64,000 bases of DNA from Halalkalirubrum salinum. GTDB taxonomy: Archaea; Halobacteriota; Halobacteria; Halobacteriales; Haloferacaceae. Positions within the stretch are counted from its first letter, which is position 1, and each line of letters begins with the position of its first letter. Both the position numbers and the translations under genes were made by a program. The stretch spans positions 1 through 64,000 of the forward strand of contig NZ_SRSG01000017.1 of assembly GCF_005543295.1 (NCBI RefSeq). Reading direction: 5' to 3'. The notes under the pieces are model-generated. The model was not told where the DNA came from, did not search any database, and was given only the letters and a program-made list of their open reading frames with translations. Positions 52,364 through 59,825 of this stretch are shown here, one piece after another.

Positions 52364-53344
52364 ATGAGTGAGAACGTCCAACGTTTCACCGATCAGCGTA
52401 CGACGGAGTACACGCGGAAAAACGAGAAAACGGAGTCCTCCGAAGATGTCCGATGTCCTGAATGCAACGGGCAGTTAGCTACCGACACCGAGCACGGCGA
52501 AACCGTCTGTCGGGACTGTGGCCTCGTCGTTCAAGAGGACGAGATCGACCACGGCCCCGAATGGCGTGCGTTCAACTCCAACGAGAAGGACAAAAAGAGC
52601 CGTGTCGGCGCGCCGACAACGGAGATGATGCACGACAAGGGGCTGTCGACCAACATCGGCTGGCAGGATAAAGACGCCTACGGTAAGTCGCTCTCGTCGC
52701 GACAACGCCAGAAGATGCAGCGGCTGCGGACGTGGAACGAACGGTTCCGCACCCGCGACTCCAAAGAGCGCAACCTCAAACAGGCCCTCGGTGAGGTCGA
52801 TCGCATGGCCTCGGCGCTCGGACTGCCAGATAACGTTCGTGAGACGGCGTCGGTGATTTACCGCCGCGCACTGGGCGACGATCTGTTGCCCGGTCGATCG
52901 ATCGAGGGCGTTGCCACGGCTGCGCTGTACGCGGCGGCCCGTCAGGCTGGGACGCCCCGAAGCCTCGACGAGTTGGCGAACGTCTCCCGGGTTGAAAAAG
53001 ACGAGATCGCTCGGACCTACCGCTACATCGTTCGTGAACTGAAACTGGAAATCAAACCTGCAGATCCGGGCAGCTACGTGCCGCGGTTCGCAAGCGATCT
53101 CGATCTCTCTGACGAGTCCGAGCGTCGCGCACGAACACTGCTTGAGACTGCAAAAGCCGAAGGGATCCACAGCGGCAAGTCGCCAGTTGGCCTCGCAGCC
53201 GCCGCGGTGTACGCCGCGTCACTGTTGACCAACGAGAAGGTCACCCAAAGTGAAGTCAGCGAGGTGGCAAACATCTCGGAAGTCACGATCCGCAACCGCT
53301 ACCACGAACTGCTCGAAGCCGAAGAGAACGTACAGGTCCAGTGA
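52364..53344 (+). CDS. tfb: Transcription initiation factor TFB
   Basis: The 326-aa archaeal TFIIB homologue has a zinc ribbon (CPEC and CRDC near residues 31-52), the B-reader/linker region around KDKKSRVGAPTTEMMHD and two cyclin repeats (about 130-220 and 225-315). It recruits RNA polymerase to TATA/TBP and contacts BRE. A TATA-like ATTAAGTA at 52278-52285 lies about 80 bases before the ATG, so this mRNA probably has a leader of about 50 bases. Haloarchaea usually carry several TFBs. Confidence 0.95.
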   Translation: MSENVQRFTDQRTTEYTRKNEKTESSEDVRCPECNGQLATDTEHGETVCRDCGLVVQEDEIDHGPEWRAFNSNEKDKKSRVGAPTTEMMHDKGLSTNIGWQDKDAYGKSLSSRQRQKMQRLRTWNERFRTRDSKERNLKQALGEVDRMASALGLPDNVRETASVIYRRALGDDLLPGRSIEGVATAALYAAARQAGTPRSLDELANVSRVEKDEIARTYRYIVRELKLEIKPADPGSYVPRFASDLDLSDESERRARTLLETAKAEGIHSGKSPVGLAAAAVYAASLLTNEKVTQSEVSEVANISEVTIRNRYHELLEAEENVQVQ

Positions 53345-53515
53345 ACATACGAGACGCATAACACGTCTACCTGATCGGTGGCCGCCCTGTTCCGCCGATC
53401 CCGCGATCGCACCACAACCCTTCCTCCTCCGGTCGGTGCCGGCTTGCCGACCGTATGGCCACTCGTCGATCGCCGCGTCCGAAATCGCTAACAACGATGT
53501 CACAGACCGTATGGT

Positions 53516-53992
53516 ATGGAGACGACGCGGCACTTCACCGCGACGACGTATATTGTCCACGGCGGCGCAACGGCACTGCATCACCACAATCGGCTCGGAA
53601 TCCGTATCCCGCCCGGCGGGCACGTCGATCGCGATGAACTGCCCCACGAGGCCGCGCTGCGAGAAGTACGCGAAGAGACCGGATTGAATGCAACACTCGT
53701 CGACGATACCGAGCCAGTCGACGCGCCAGCAGGCGAAACGCTTCCCGATCCCAGACACATGATGCTGTACGACATCAACGTCCACGAGGACGGAACGGTC
53801 GGCCACCAACACATCGACCACATCTACTTTGCAGCGGTCGACAGTCGTGAGATCGATCCCGCGCCGGGCGAGGCCGACCCATCGCTGTGGGAGTGGTACA
53901 CTCCCGAAGCGCTGCGATCGAGTACTATCGATGCCGACACCGTCGCGATCGGCTGTGAAGCGATCGACGTGGTCGGACGAGCGGTCCGCTGA
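53516..53992 (+). CDS. Nudix hydrolase
   Basis: The 158-aa protein has the Nudix box GGHVDRDELPHEAALREVREETGL (residues about 39-61, written in part: EAALREVREETG), which binds Mg and cleaves nucleoside diphosphate-linked compounds. RHMMLYDINVHEDG and IYFAAVDSREI are core strands. ATG at 53516 gives METTRHFTATTYIV. Substrate unknown. Confidence 0.9.
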   Translation: METTRHFTATTYIVHGGATALHHHNRLGIRIPPGGHVDRDELPHEAALREVREETGLNATLVDDTEPVDAPAGETLPDPRHMMLYDINVHEDGTVGHQHIDHIYFAAVDSREIDPAPGEADPSLWEWYTPEALRSSTIDADTVAIGCEAIDVVGRAVR

Positions 53993-54004
53993 TCGGCCTG
54001 CGAG

Positions 54005-54012
54005 TATTTATT
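54005..54012 (+). promoter_or_regulatory. TATA-like box for the LarA-like gene
   Basis: TATTTATT lies 24-31 bases before the ATG at 54036, implying a leaderless transcript and supporting this start rather than the long upstream in-frame extension inside the Nudix gene. Confidence 0.5.
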
Positions 54013-54035
54013 CTGTCAACCGTATCGGTTTGTAT

Positions 54036-55334
54036 ATGGAGTTTCCCGACCGGTCGACTGTCGCGAAATTGCTCGACTCGATCGAGTTGCCATCCTTTGT
54101 GCGAGTACGGTACGAACCAGCCGCCGAGCGCGTCGAATCCCCGGGCGATCGGGCCAAAGCAGAACTCAATCGACTCTCGTTTTCAGGGGTCGATCGCGGG
54201 GGAACTGTCGCGGTCGCCGTCGGGAGCCGAGGAATCGACGCGATCGACGAGGTGACCGCTGGCGTCGTTTCTGGACTCCGAGAGCGCGGCTTCGAGCCGA
54301 TACTCGTGCCGGCGATGGGGAGCCACGGCGGAGCGACCGCTGACGGACAACGAGAGGTCCTTGCGTCGCTTGGGATCACGGCCGATCGAGTCGATGTACC
54401 GATCGACGCCCGAATGACAGCCGACCCGCTCGGTAGCGTCACCGTCGGTGGACAGGAGATGCCGGTGTACGTTTCGACGGTCGCCGCGGCCGCAGATGCG
54501 ATTGTTGTTATCAACCGGGTGAAAGCACACACTAATTTTACGGGTCGAATCGAGAGTGGCCTGACGAAGATGGCCGTCGTCGGGCTGGGCAAACAGCGGG
54601 GCGCGAAGGCGTTTCACTCGACGGCGATCGCAGCGGGGTACGTCGAGACGTTGAAAGCTGCCTTCGAAGTCATTCGAGAAGAGACACCGATCGTCGGTGG
54701 AATCGCGCTCGTTGAGAACTTTTACGAAGAAATCGCTCTTGTTGAGGGTGTGCCAGCAGACGCCTTCCTCAATCGCGAACCCGAGCTGTTAACACAGGCG
54801 AACGAGGCGATGGCGACGTTGCCAATCGACAGTCTCGATCTGCTCGTCGTCGACGAGATGGGGAAAGACATCTCCGGTGCGGGAATGGACACGAACGTAA
54901 TCGGGCGGTATCGAGTCCTGAACGCGCCCGATCCGCAAGAGCCAGATATTGATCTTATCTATGTTCGCGGAGTGACCGAGGCGACCGAGGGAAACGGGAA
55001 CGGAATCGGCCTTGCCGATATCACGCGGCGGGCGGCAATTGAGGAGCTCTCACTCAAAAAGACGTACGCAAACGCAATCACGAGTGGCTCCCTATCGAAA
55101 GCGTCTGTACCGCTCGTAGCGCCCGACGACGAACTCGCGCTCGCGGTTGCGTGCTCTGCGCTCGGAGGATACGACCCCGAGACAGCGCGGATCGCGTGGA
55201 TTGAATCCACCGCCGAACTAAGCGACATGTGGGTCTCAGAGGCGCTACTCGGATCGCTTCCAGACGGCGCAACTGTCATGGAAAAAGCGACGCTCTCGTT
55301 CGAGGACGGCACGGCAATCTTCGAATCGACATGA
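54036..55334 (+). CDS. LarA-like (lactate racemase domain) protein
   Basis: The 432-aa protein has an N-terminal domain with VAVAVGSRGIDAIDEV and PAMGSHGGATADGQREVLASLG, similar to the LarA/DUF2088 half-domain. NRVKAHTNFTGRIESGLTKMAVVGLG follows, with His and Lys in plausible active-site positions. LarA racemases bind a nickel-pincer cofactor made by LarB, LarC and LarE, none of which is seen here. The exact reaction is uncertain; it could be another hydroxy-acid racemase or epimerase. Confidence 0.7.
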   Translation: MEFPDRSTVAKLLDSIELPSFVRVRYEPAAERVESPGDRAKAELNRLSFSGVDRGGTVAVAVGSRGIDAIDEVTAGVVSGLRERGFEPILVPAMGSHGGATADGQREVLASLGITADRVDVPIDARMTADPLGSVTVGGQEMPVYVSTVAAAADAIVVINRVKAHTNFTGRIESGLTKMAVVGLGKQRGAKAFHSTAIAAGYVETLKAAFEVIREETPIVGGIALVENFYEEIALVEGVPADAFLNREPELLTQANEAMATLPIDSLDLLVVDEMGKDISGAGMDTNVIGRYRVLNAPDPQEPDIDLIYVRGVTEATEGNGNGIGLADITRRAAIEELSLKKTYANAITSGSLSKASVPLVAPDDELALAVACSALGGYDPETARIAWIESTAELSDMWVSEALLGSLPDGATVMEKATLSFEDGTAIFEST

Positions 55335-55349
55335 CGATCGCAGGTCAGC

Positions 55350-56462
55350 TCATCCACACAACGATCGGATGTACTGGCCGACGTGATCGTCCATGCGACG
55401 TTTGAACCCGTTTTGGCGGGCGAGCCGATCGAGTTCACGGCTCACGTAGGTCCCGTACTGGACGGCCTTTTTATCCGCGGTGGCGATCCGATCGGGAAGT
55501 GTCCCTGCGGCGATCCGTCTGAGCGCAACTTTTCGCGCTGTCGGCGTCGCAAGGAGTGACGCCGGGAGCCGCAACGCCGCAGCCACGACGCGATCGTGGA
55601 GATAGGGGGTGACTGGTTCGACGCCGGCCGCACCCAACGCGAGCACGTCGCGTTCGAGCTGGTTGGGAAGGGTTCCGAGGATTTCGCGGACGGCTCCACG
55701 GACCGTGGTCGCCTCAACGCGGTGGTCGTCTGCCGGCTCGACGTGTTTCGCGTAGCCGCCGAACAGTTCGTCCGCACCCTGTCCGAGTGCAAGCCGATCG
55801 TACCCGTCGTCGGCTGCAGCCTCTGCGACGAGGAATAACGGGAGCGCAATCGCAATATCCATCGGATTCGTTCGGCCGATCGCCCGGGCGAGTCGCGGGA
55901 CCGCCTCAATGAGGTCGTCGTGAGAAAGCGAAACGACTCGAAGCTCGCGGTCCATGAGCGACGCTGCCTCTCTCGCTGCCTCAATGTCGTGTGAGCCTGG
56001 AAAGCCAGCGACGTAGCAGGGGGCGGCCTCGAATCCGGATGCGACGAGTGCCGAGTCGACCCCCCCGGAAAAGGCGACTGCGACCCTTTCGGGATCGATC
56101 GACCCGAGCGTCTCCTCGATCGCGACGGCGAGTCCGTCGATCCCAGCGCGCTCTGAGCGCACCTCGGGCTCAGGGAGCGACCATAGCTGCTCAACCCCAT
56201 TCTCGGCCGTCGCGATCGAGCCCGCAGGGAACGACACCGGATCTGAAAGTTCAGTCTGGTCGAACGCGATCGATGTTGATTCCGGCGACTCGACGCCGTC
56301 AGCGGCCTCGTAAAACAGCGGCTGTCGGCCGAGTACGTCGCGGACGATCGTCGGGCCGTACTCGGTGTGTTCGAGCCGCCCCCCAAACCCCGCGGTCCCC
56401 GGAAGCGGGTCGGCGTGATCAATCGACGTAACAACGGTCTGTTCAGTTGCGCCGCGGAGCAT
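55350..56462 (-). CDS. Asparagine synthase-like protein lacking a working glutaminase
   Basis: The 370-aa protein has a short N-terminal part with GYGP-like TEYGPTIVRDVLGRQPLFY, a remnant of the Ntn glutaminase fold, but no Cys at position 2. The ATP-pyrophosphatase half holds VAFSGGVDSALVA and LALGQGADELFGGYAKH. It should adenylate a carboxylate and attach an amine taken from free ammonia or another donor. Substrate unknown. It begins eight bases after the PHP gene stop on the same strand. Confidence 0.8.
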   Translation of the reverse strand: MLRGATEQTVVTSIDHADPLPGTAGFGGRLEHTEYGPTIVRDVLGRQPLFYEAADGVESPESTSIAFDQTELSDPVSFPAGSIATAENGVEQLWSLPEPEVRSERAGIDGLAVAIEETLGSIDPERVAVAFSGGVDSALVASGFEAAPCYVAGFPGSHDIEAAREAASLMDRELRVVSLSHDDLIEAVPRLARAIGRTNPMDIAIALPLFLVAEAAADDGYDRLALGQGADELFGGYAKHVEPADDHRVEATTVRGAVREILGTLPNQLERDVLALGAAGVEPVTPYLHDRVVAAALRLPASLLATPTARKVALRRIAAGTLPDRIATADKKAVQYGTYVSRELDRLARQNGFKRRMDDHVGQYIRSLCG

Positions 56463-56470
56463 CGACACAG

Positions 56471-57154
56471 TCACAGGAGATCGCTAATCGCCAGGCGAAT
56501 ACGCCGTTTTACACCGCCTGCGGCCTGTTGAAAACTGATGTGCCAGGGCGTTCGTTGCCCGATCACGCTCGTCCGGCCGGTCCGAATCGCCTCAAGAATC
56601 GCTTCCTCGGAACGATCGTCCACCCCGACTTCTGTAACCGCTTGCCCGACCATTTCGGAGATGTGGGCGTCGCTGCCGGCAGTCATGGGAAGACCATGTT
56701 CGATCGCAAACTGCTCGGCTTTGCGGTTCGCCAGTCCGGTCAACAGCCGTGAGTTGTACACTTCGATCGCGTCAGCGCTCGCCAACTGCCCGGTCGAAAT
56801 GTGTGGCGCGACGCCGTGGCGGGACTTTTGAAACGGGTGGGGAACGACCGCAATACCGCCTTGCTCGCGGATCCGATCGAGCGTTTCGTCGTAGGATAAT
56901 CCGGCGGGGACGCGCTCGGAGATCCCGAATGCGAGGACGTGACCCGCCGCGGAGGTGACTTCCATCCCGCGGATACCAACGAGCCCGTACTCCTCGGCGA
57001 GGTCAGCAGCAGCGAGGCTCGCGTCGATCTCGTCGTGATCAGTAACTGCGATCGCGTCAAGCCCGACAGCCTGTGCCTGCTCCAACAGCAGTTCGATCGG
57101 ATCCCGGCCGTCGTACGAGAGCGCGGAGTGAGTGTGGAGCTCGACGGTTAACAC
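56471..57154 (-). CDS. PHP-domain metal-dependent phosphoesterase
   Basis: The 227-aa protein begins (GTG) with ELHTHSALSYDG (PHP motif I), then DAIAVTDHDEID (motif II), GMEVTSAAGHVLAFG, AVVPHPF (motif III) and GSDAHI (motif IV). It would hydrolyse a phosphate ester with several metal ions; small-nucleotide or RNA substrates are known for relatives. The start is set at GTG 57154 because it aligns with motif I. Just upstream, a 24-base repeat encodes copies of the motif II segment. Confidence 0.87.
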   Translation of the reverse strand: MLTVELHTHSALSYDGRDPIELLLEQAQAVGLDAIAVTDHDEIDASLAAADLAEEYGLVGIRGMEVTSAAGHVLAFGISERVPAGLSYDETLDRIREQGGIAVVPHPFQKSRHGVAPHISTGQLASADAIEVYNSRLLTGLANRKAEQFAIEHGLPMTAGSDAHISEMVGQAVTEVGVDDRSEEAILEAIRTGRTSVIGQRTPWHISFQQAAGGVKRRIRLAISDLL

Positions 57155-57218
57155 AGCTCTCTGTAAGCGGGATGACCTCAAAAATCGCCCGATACGATTC
57201 GTCGTTGAGCGATCCCGC

Positions 57219-57327
57219 CAATCGCGTCGTGGTCTGTGATTGCAATCGCGTCGTGGTCTGTGATTGCAATCGCGTCGTGGTCTGTGATTGCAATCGCGTC
57301 GTGGTCTGTGATTGCAATCGCGTCGTG
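57219..57327 (-). repeat. 24-base tandem repeat, 4.5 copies, spelling a PHP motif
   Basis: Units start at 57219, 57243, 57267 and 57291, with a 13-base partial unit at 57315-57327; all copies are identical (24-mer split: CAATCGCGTCGTGG then TCTGTGATTG). In one minus-strand frame each unit encodes the eight residues AITDHDAI, the PHP motif II seen in the adjacent gene as AVTDHDEI. That frame opens directly after the stop of the 58-aa gene and closes before the PHP gene, so it is probably not translated as such. Confidence 0.9.
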
Positions 57328-57360
57328 AGAAATACTCTCGACCGAGTCAATTCGCGCCCT

Positions 57361-57537
57361 TCAAGCGCTACGGAGCGATGGTGCAACGATGAGCACAGTC
57401 ACGATCGCCGCAAGAATTACGCCAACACCGTACAGTTGGGTGAGGAGATCTGATTGTGTCATTTCGAGACCAATAACCACCGCACCAGCGATCGCAAGCA
57501 GGATGCCAACCGCACCCCAGATAGCGTTCTCGTTCAT
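57361..57537 (-). CDS. Small two-helix membrane protein (58 aa)
   Basis: The frame translates to MNENAIWGAVGILLAIAGAV, a hydrophilic stretch with LEMTQSDLLTQL, then a second helix (YGVGVILAAIVTVLIVAP) and RSA. It is probably a small membrane protein of unknown role. It is divergent from the CinA-like gene, with 71 bases for both promoters. It reads toward the repeat and the PHP gene, which may share its transcript. Confidence 0.65.
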   Translation of the reverse strand: MNENAIWGAVGILLAIAGAVVIGLEMTQSDLLTQLYGVGVILAAIVTVLIVAPSLRSA

Positions 57538-57608
57538 ATGCGGGTCTCACACTGCGGCGTTTGAATAATCAATCGGTTTAATCCCGTAGGACTCGTCAGG
57601 TTTGGCGT

Positions 57609-58316
57609 ATGCACGTGGCGATCGTGACGGTGGGAGACGAACTGCTCTCGGGTGACACGACGAACACGAACGCGACGTGGCTGTGTGCCCGCCTCGACGA
57701 GCGCGGGGTCATCGTCGAGCGCGTGACGACCGTTCCCGATCGGATCGAGGACATCTCTCGGGTTGTCAATGAGTACCGCGCGGACTACGATGCGGTGATC
57801 GTCACCGGTGGCGTCGGACCGACACACGACGACGTGACGATGGACGGCGTCGCCGCAGCGATCGGTCGAACAACAGCGCCCAACGAGGCGGCGCTGTCGT
57901 GGCTCACAGAACACGGCGGCTACAGCGCCGACGACCTTACCGAAGGGACCACAGATCTGCCCGCGGGCGCAGAGATGATCCCAAACGATGTAGGCGTCGC
58001 ACCGGGAGCGATCGTCGAAGACATCTACGTCCTACCGGGTGTCCCCGCGGAAATGAAAGCGATGTTCGAGCGAATAGAAGGTCACTTCGAGGGAAAACCA
58101 ACCTATTCAACGGTCGTCGCCATCGACGAGCCCGAAAGTACGCTCCTCGATCGGTTTACCGCGCTTCGCGAACAATTTCCAGTCGGCGTCGGAAGCTATC
58201 CGGGCGAGCACGTCCGGGTGAAACTCACCGGCGCAGATCCCGAAGTAGTCGAAGCGGCTGCCGCGTGGCTGGCGGAGCGATCGGACGTGCTCGAAGACGA
58301 ACCCACAGAAGAGTGA
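57609..58316 (+). CDS. CinA N-terminal/MoCF-type molybdopterin-binding protein
   Basis: The 235-aa protein starts MHVAIVTVGDELLSGDTTNT and has VIVTGGVGPTHDDVT, the MogA/MoaB/CinA ligand-binding loop, and YVLPGVPAEMKAMF. It lacks the C-terminal nicotinamide-nucleotide amidase domain of full-length CinA. Roles range from molybdenum cofactor chemistry to ADP-ribose pyrophosphatase; moaC lies 2.5 kb away. ATG at 57609 is clear. Confidence 0.88.
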   Translation: MHVAIVTVGDELLSGDTTNTNATWLCARLDERGVIVERVTTVPDRIEDISRVVNEYRADYDAVIVTGGVGPTHDDVTMDGVAAAIGRTTAPNEAALSWLTEHGGYSADDLTEGTTDLPAGAEMIPNDVGVAPGAIVEDIYVLPGVPAEMKAMFERIEGHFEGKPTYSTVVAIDEPESTLLDRFTALREQFPVGVGSYPGEHVRVKLTGADPEVVEAAAAWLAERSDVLEDEPTEE

Positions 58317-58376
58317 GACGATCGAGTAGCGTAATCAGCGGTACAAGACGATTCAGTGACGAAATCAGCGGTACAG
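58317..58376. repeat. 30-base tandem duplication at the end of the 37-aa gene
   Basis: Units 58317-58346 and 58347-58376 agree at about 24 of 30 positions, with the core AATCAGCGGTACA identical in both. The second unit contains the stop and last codons of the small gene at 58365; the first is a copy of that gene end immediately downstream of it. Confidence 0.6.
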
Positions 58377-58478
58377 GTAGGCGAGCCACGCGACGACACT
58401 AACGATTCCGACGAGCAGGATCGCTGCGGCGGTTGCCTCGGTCGGGAGCGGTCCCATCGGCGCTTCGAGCGGTATCAT
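58365..58478 (-). CDS. Tiny single-helix membrane protein (37 aa)
   Basis: The frame reads MIPLEAPMGPLPTEATAAAI then a hydrophobic helix (LLVGIVSVVAWLAYLYR) to the stop. The PLPTEATAAAILLVGIV pattern with a terminal aromatic/Arg is typical of very short haloarchaeal membrane proteins. Function unknown. It lies in the gap between two divergently placed genes, transcribed toward the CinA-like gene. Confidence 0.6.
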   Translation of the reverse strand: MIPLEAPMGPLPTEATAAAILLVGIVSVVAWLAYLYR

Positions 58479-58581
58479 GTGCGATCGTTGCACAAGCTCT
58501 GATTAAAATCATTCGAGTCAGTCGGCACCACAACGCGCCACTGGCCCCCAGACATTTTGGTCCTCGACGCAAACTACCAGT

Positions 58582-59700
58582 ATGAAGATTGGCGTCGTGC
58601 TCAACCCGATCGCCGGCATGGGCGGTCGAGTCGGGCTGAAGGGAACCGATGGGAAGGTTGAGGAGGCCCGGGAGCTGGGCGCAGAACCCCGATCACCCGA
58701 TCGCGGCCGGCGAGCGATGACAGCACTGTACGAGCGACTCCCCGATGCGGAGATATACGCTGTTGGCGGTCCGATGGGGGCGTCGATTGTGCGTGAGGCG
58801 GGCTACGACCCGACGATCGTGTATGAACCGACAGGCGCAGAAACCGACGCAGCAGATACGAAGGCCGCCGTCGAGGCGCTTGACGACGAGCGTGTCGAGT
58901 TAATTCTGTTCGTGGGCGGCGACGGGACGGCGACCGATGTCTCGACCACGCTCGCCGATCGCGACAGTACCACGCCGATATTGGGCGTGCCCGCCGGGGT
59001 AAAAGTGTACTCGTCGGTATTTGCGGTGTCTCCGGAGGATGCCGCCTCGATCGCCGCGACGTTCGATCGAACGGAAAAACGCGAAGTCATGGATATCGAC
59101 GAAGACGAGTACCGACAGGGGGAGGTCCACACCGAGCTTCGGGCGGTTGCGACGGTCCCGGTGGCAGACGACCTCCAGTCCTCGAAACAGCTTGGGGGTG
59201 GCACCGTGGAGGCGCTTGTCGCAGGCGTCGTCGATGATATCGAGCCGGGTGTAACCTACGTGCTGGCCCCCGGATCGACGGTTGGTGCGGTCAAGGAGGC
59301 GCTCGGGTTTACCGGATCGCCGATCGGCGTCGACGTGTGGCGAGCGATCCTGACAGACAAAAACGATCCTGCGGCACGCGACACCCAACGGGAGTGGGAG
59401 GGCGAAGTTATTGTCAAAGACGCTTCTGAGTCGGATATTTTGGACGCGCTGGGCGATCGGAACGTGATCGTGGTATCGCCAATCGGCGGTCAGGGATTTG
59501 TGTTCGGACGCGGCAACCCACAACTCTCGCCGACGGTGATCAGACAGTGTGATATCGAGATCATCGCCTCACGATCGAAACTCGACGGGCTTCGGACACT
59601 GCGGGTTGACACGGACGATCCAGAACTTGACGAAGCACTCCGCGGTTGGACGAAGGTTCGTGTCGGCAGGTTCGAACAACGGATGATGAAAATTACCTAG
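58582..59700 (+). CDS. ATP-NAD kinase-like protein
   Basis: The 372-aa protein begins MKIGVVLNPIAGMGGRVGLKG and has the NAD/diacylglycerol-kinase motif FVGGDGTATDVS (GGDGT), then GVPAGVKVYS and, in the C-terminal beta domain, GGGTVEALV and YVLAPGSTVGAVKEALG. It matches the archaeal COG3199-type group. It may phosphorylate NAD using ATP or polyphosphate; haloarchaea usually also have a shorter canonical NAD kinase. Confidence 0.88.
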   Translation: MKIGVVLNPIAGMGGRVGLKGTDGKVEEARELGAEPRSPDRGRRAMTALYERLPDAEIYAVGGPMGASIVREAGYDPTIVYEPTGAETDAADTKAAVEALDDERVELILFVGGDGTATDVSTTLADRDSTTPILGVPAGVKVYSSVFAVSPEDAASIAATFDRTEKREVMDIDEDEYRQGEVHTELRAVATVPVADDLQSSKQLGGGTVEALVAGVVDDIEPGVTYVLAPGSTVGAVKEALGFTGSPIGVDVWRAILTDKNDPAARDTQREWEGEVIVKDASESDILDALGDRNVIVVSPIGGQGFVFGRGNPQLSPTVIRQCDIEIIASRSKLDGLRTLRVDTDDPELDEALRGWTKVRVGRFEQRMMKIT

Positions 59701-59737
59701 CAATCAGACGCAGCGGGGGTTATTACATTATTGTCCC

Positions 59738-59821
59738 TTTGATATCTCGGCTTCTCCTTTGATATTACCGGGGATATACTTTGCATATAGACAAGATTAA
59801 GGTCACCCCCGCGATATCAAA
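59738..59821. promoter_or_regulatory. Three TTTGATATC sites upstream of the PhoU-like regulator
   Basis: TTTGATATC occurs at 59738-59746, TTTGATATT at 59758-59766 (exactly 20 bases later), and the inverted GATATCAAA at 59813-59821, five bases before the ATG at 59826. A TATA-like GGGATATAC sits between (59771-59779). The pattern suggests operator half-sites on both sides of the promoter; autoregulation by the SpoVT/AbrB-domain product is a natural guess. Confidence 0.55.
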
Positions 59822-59825
59822 TGGC

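Noticed and set aside
57219-57327. CRISPR array
   Set aside because: Units are contiguous and identical with no unique spacers, and there are no cas genes in the window.
57057-57386. Continuous reading frames over the 24-base repeat on both strands (repeated TRLQSQTT and VVVCDCNR peptides)
   Set aside because: A 24-base repeat is a multiple of three, so every frame without a stop in the unit stays open; these frames have no start with a promoter and no family resemblance.
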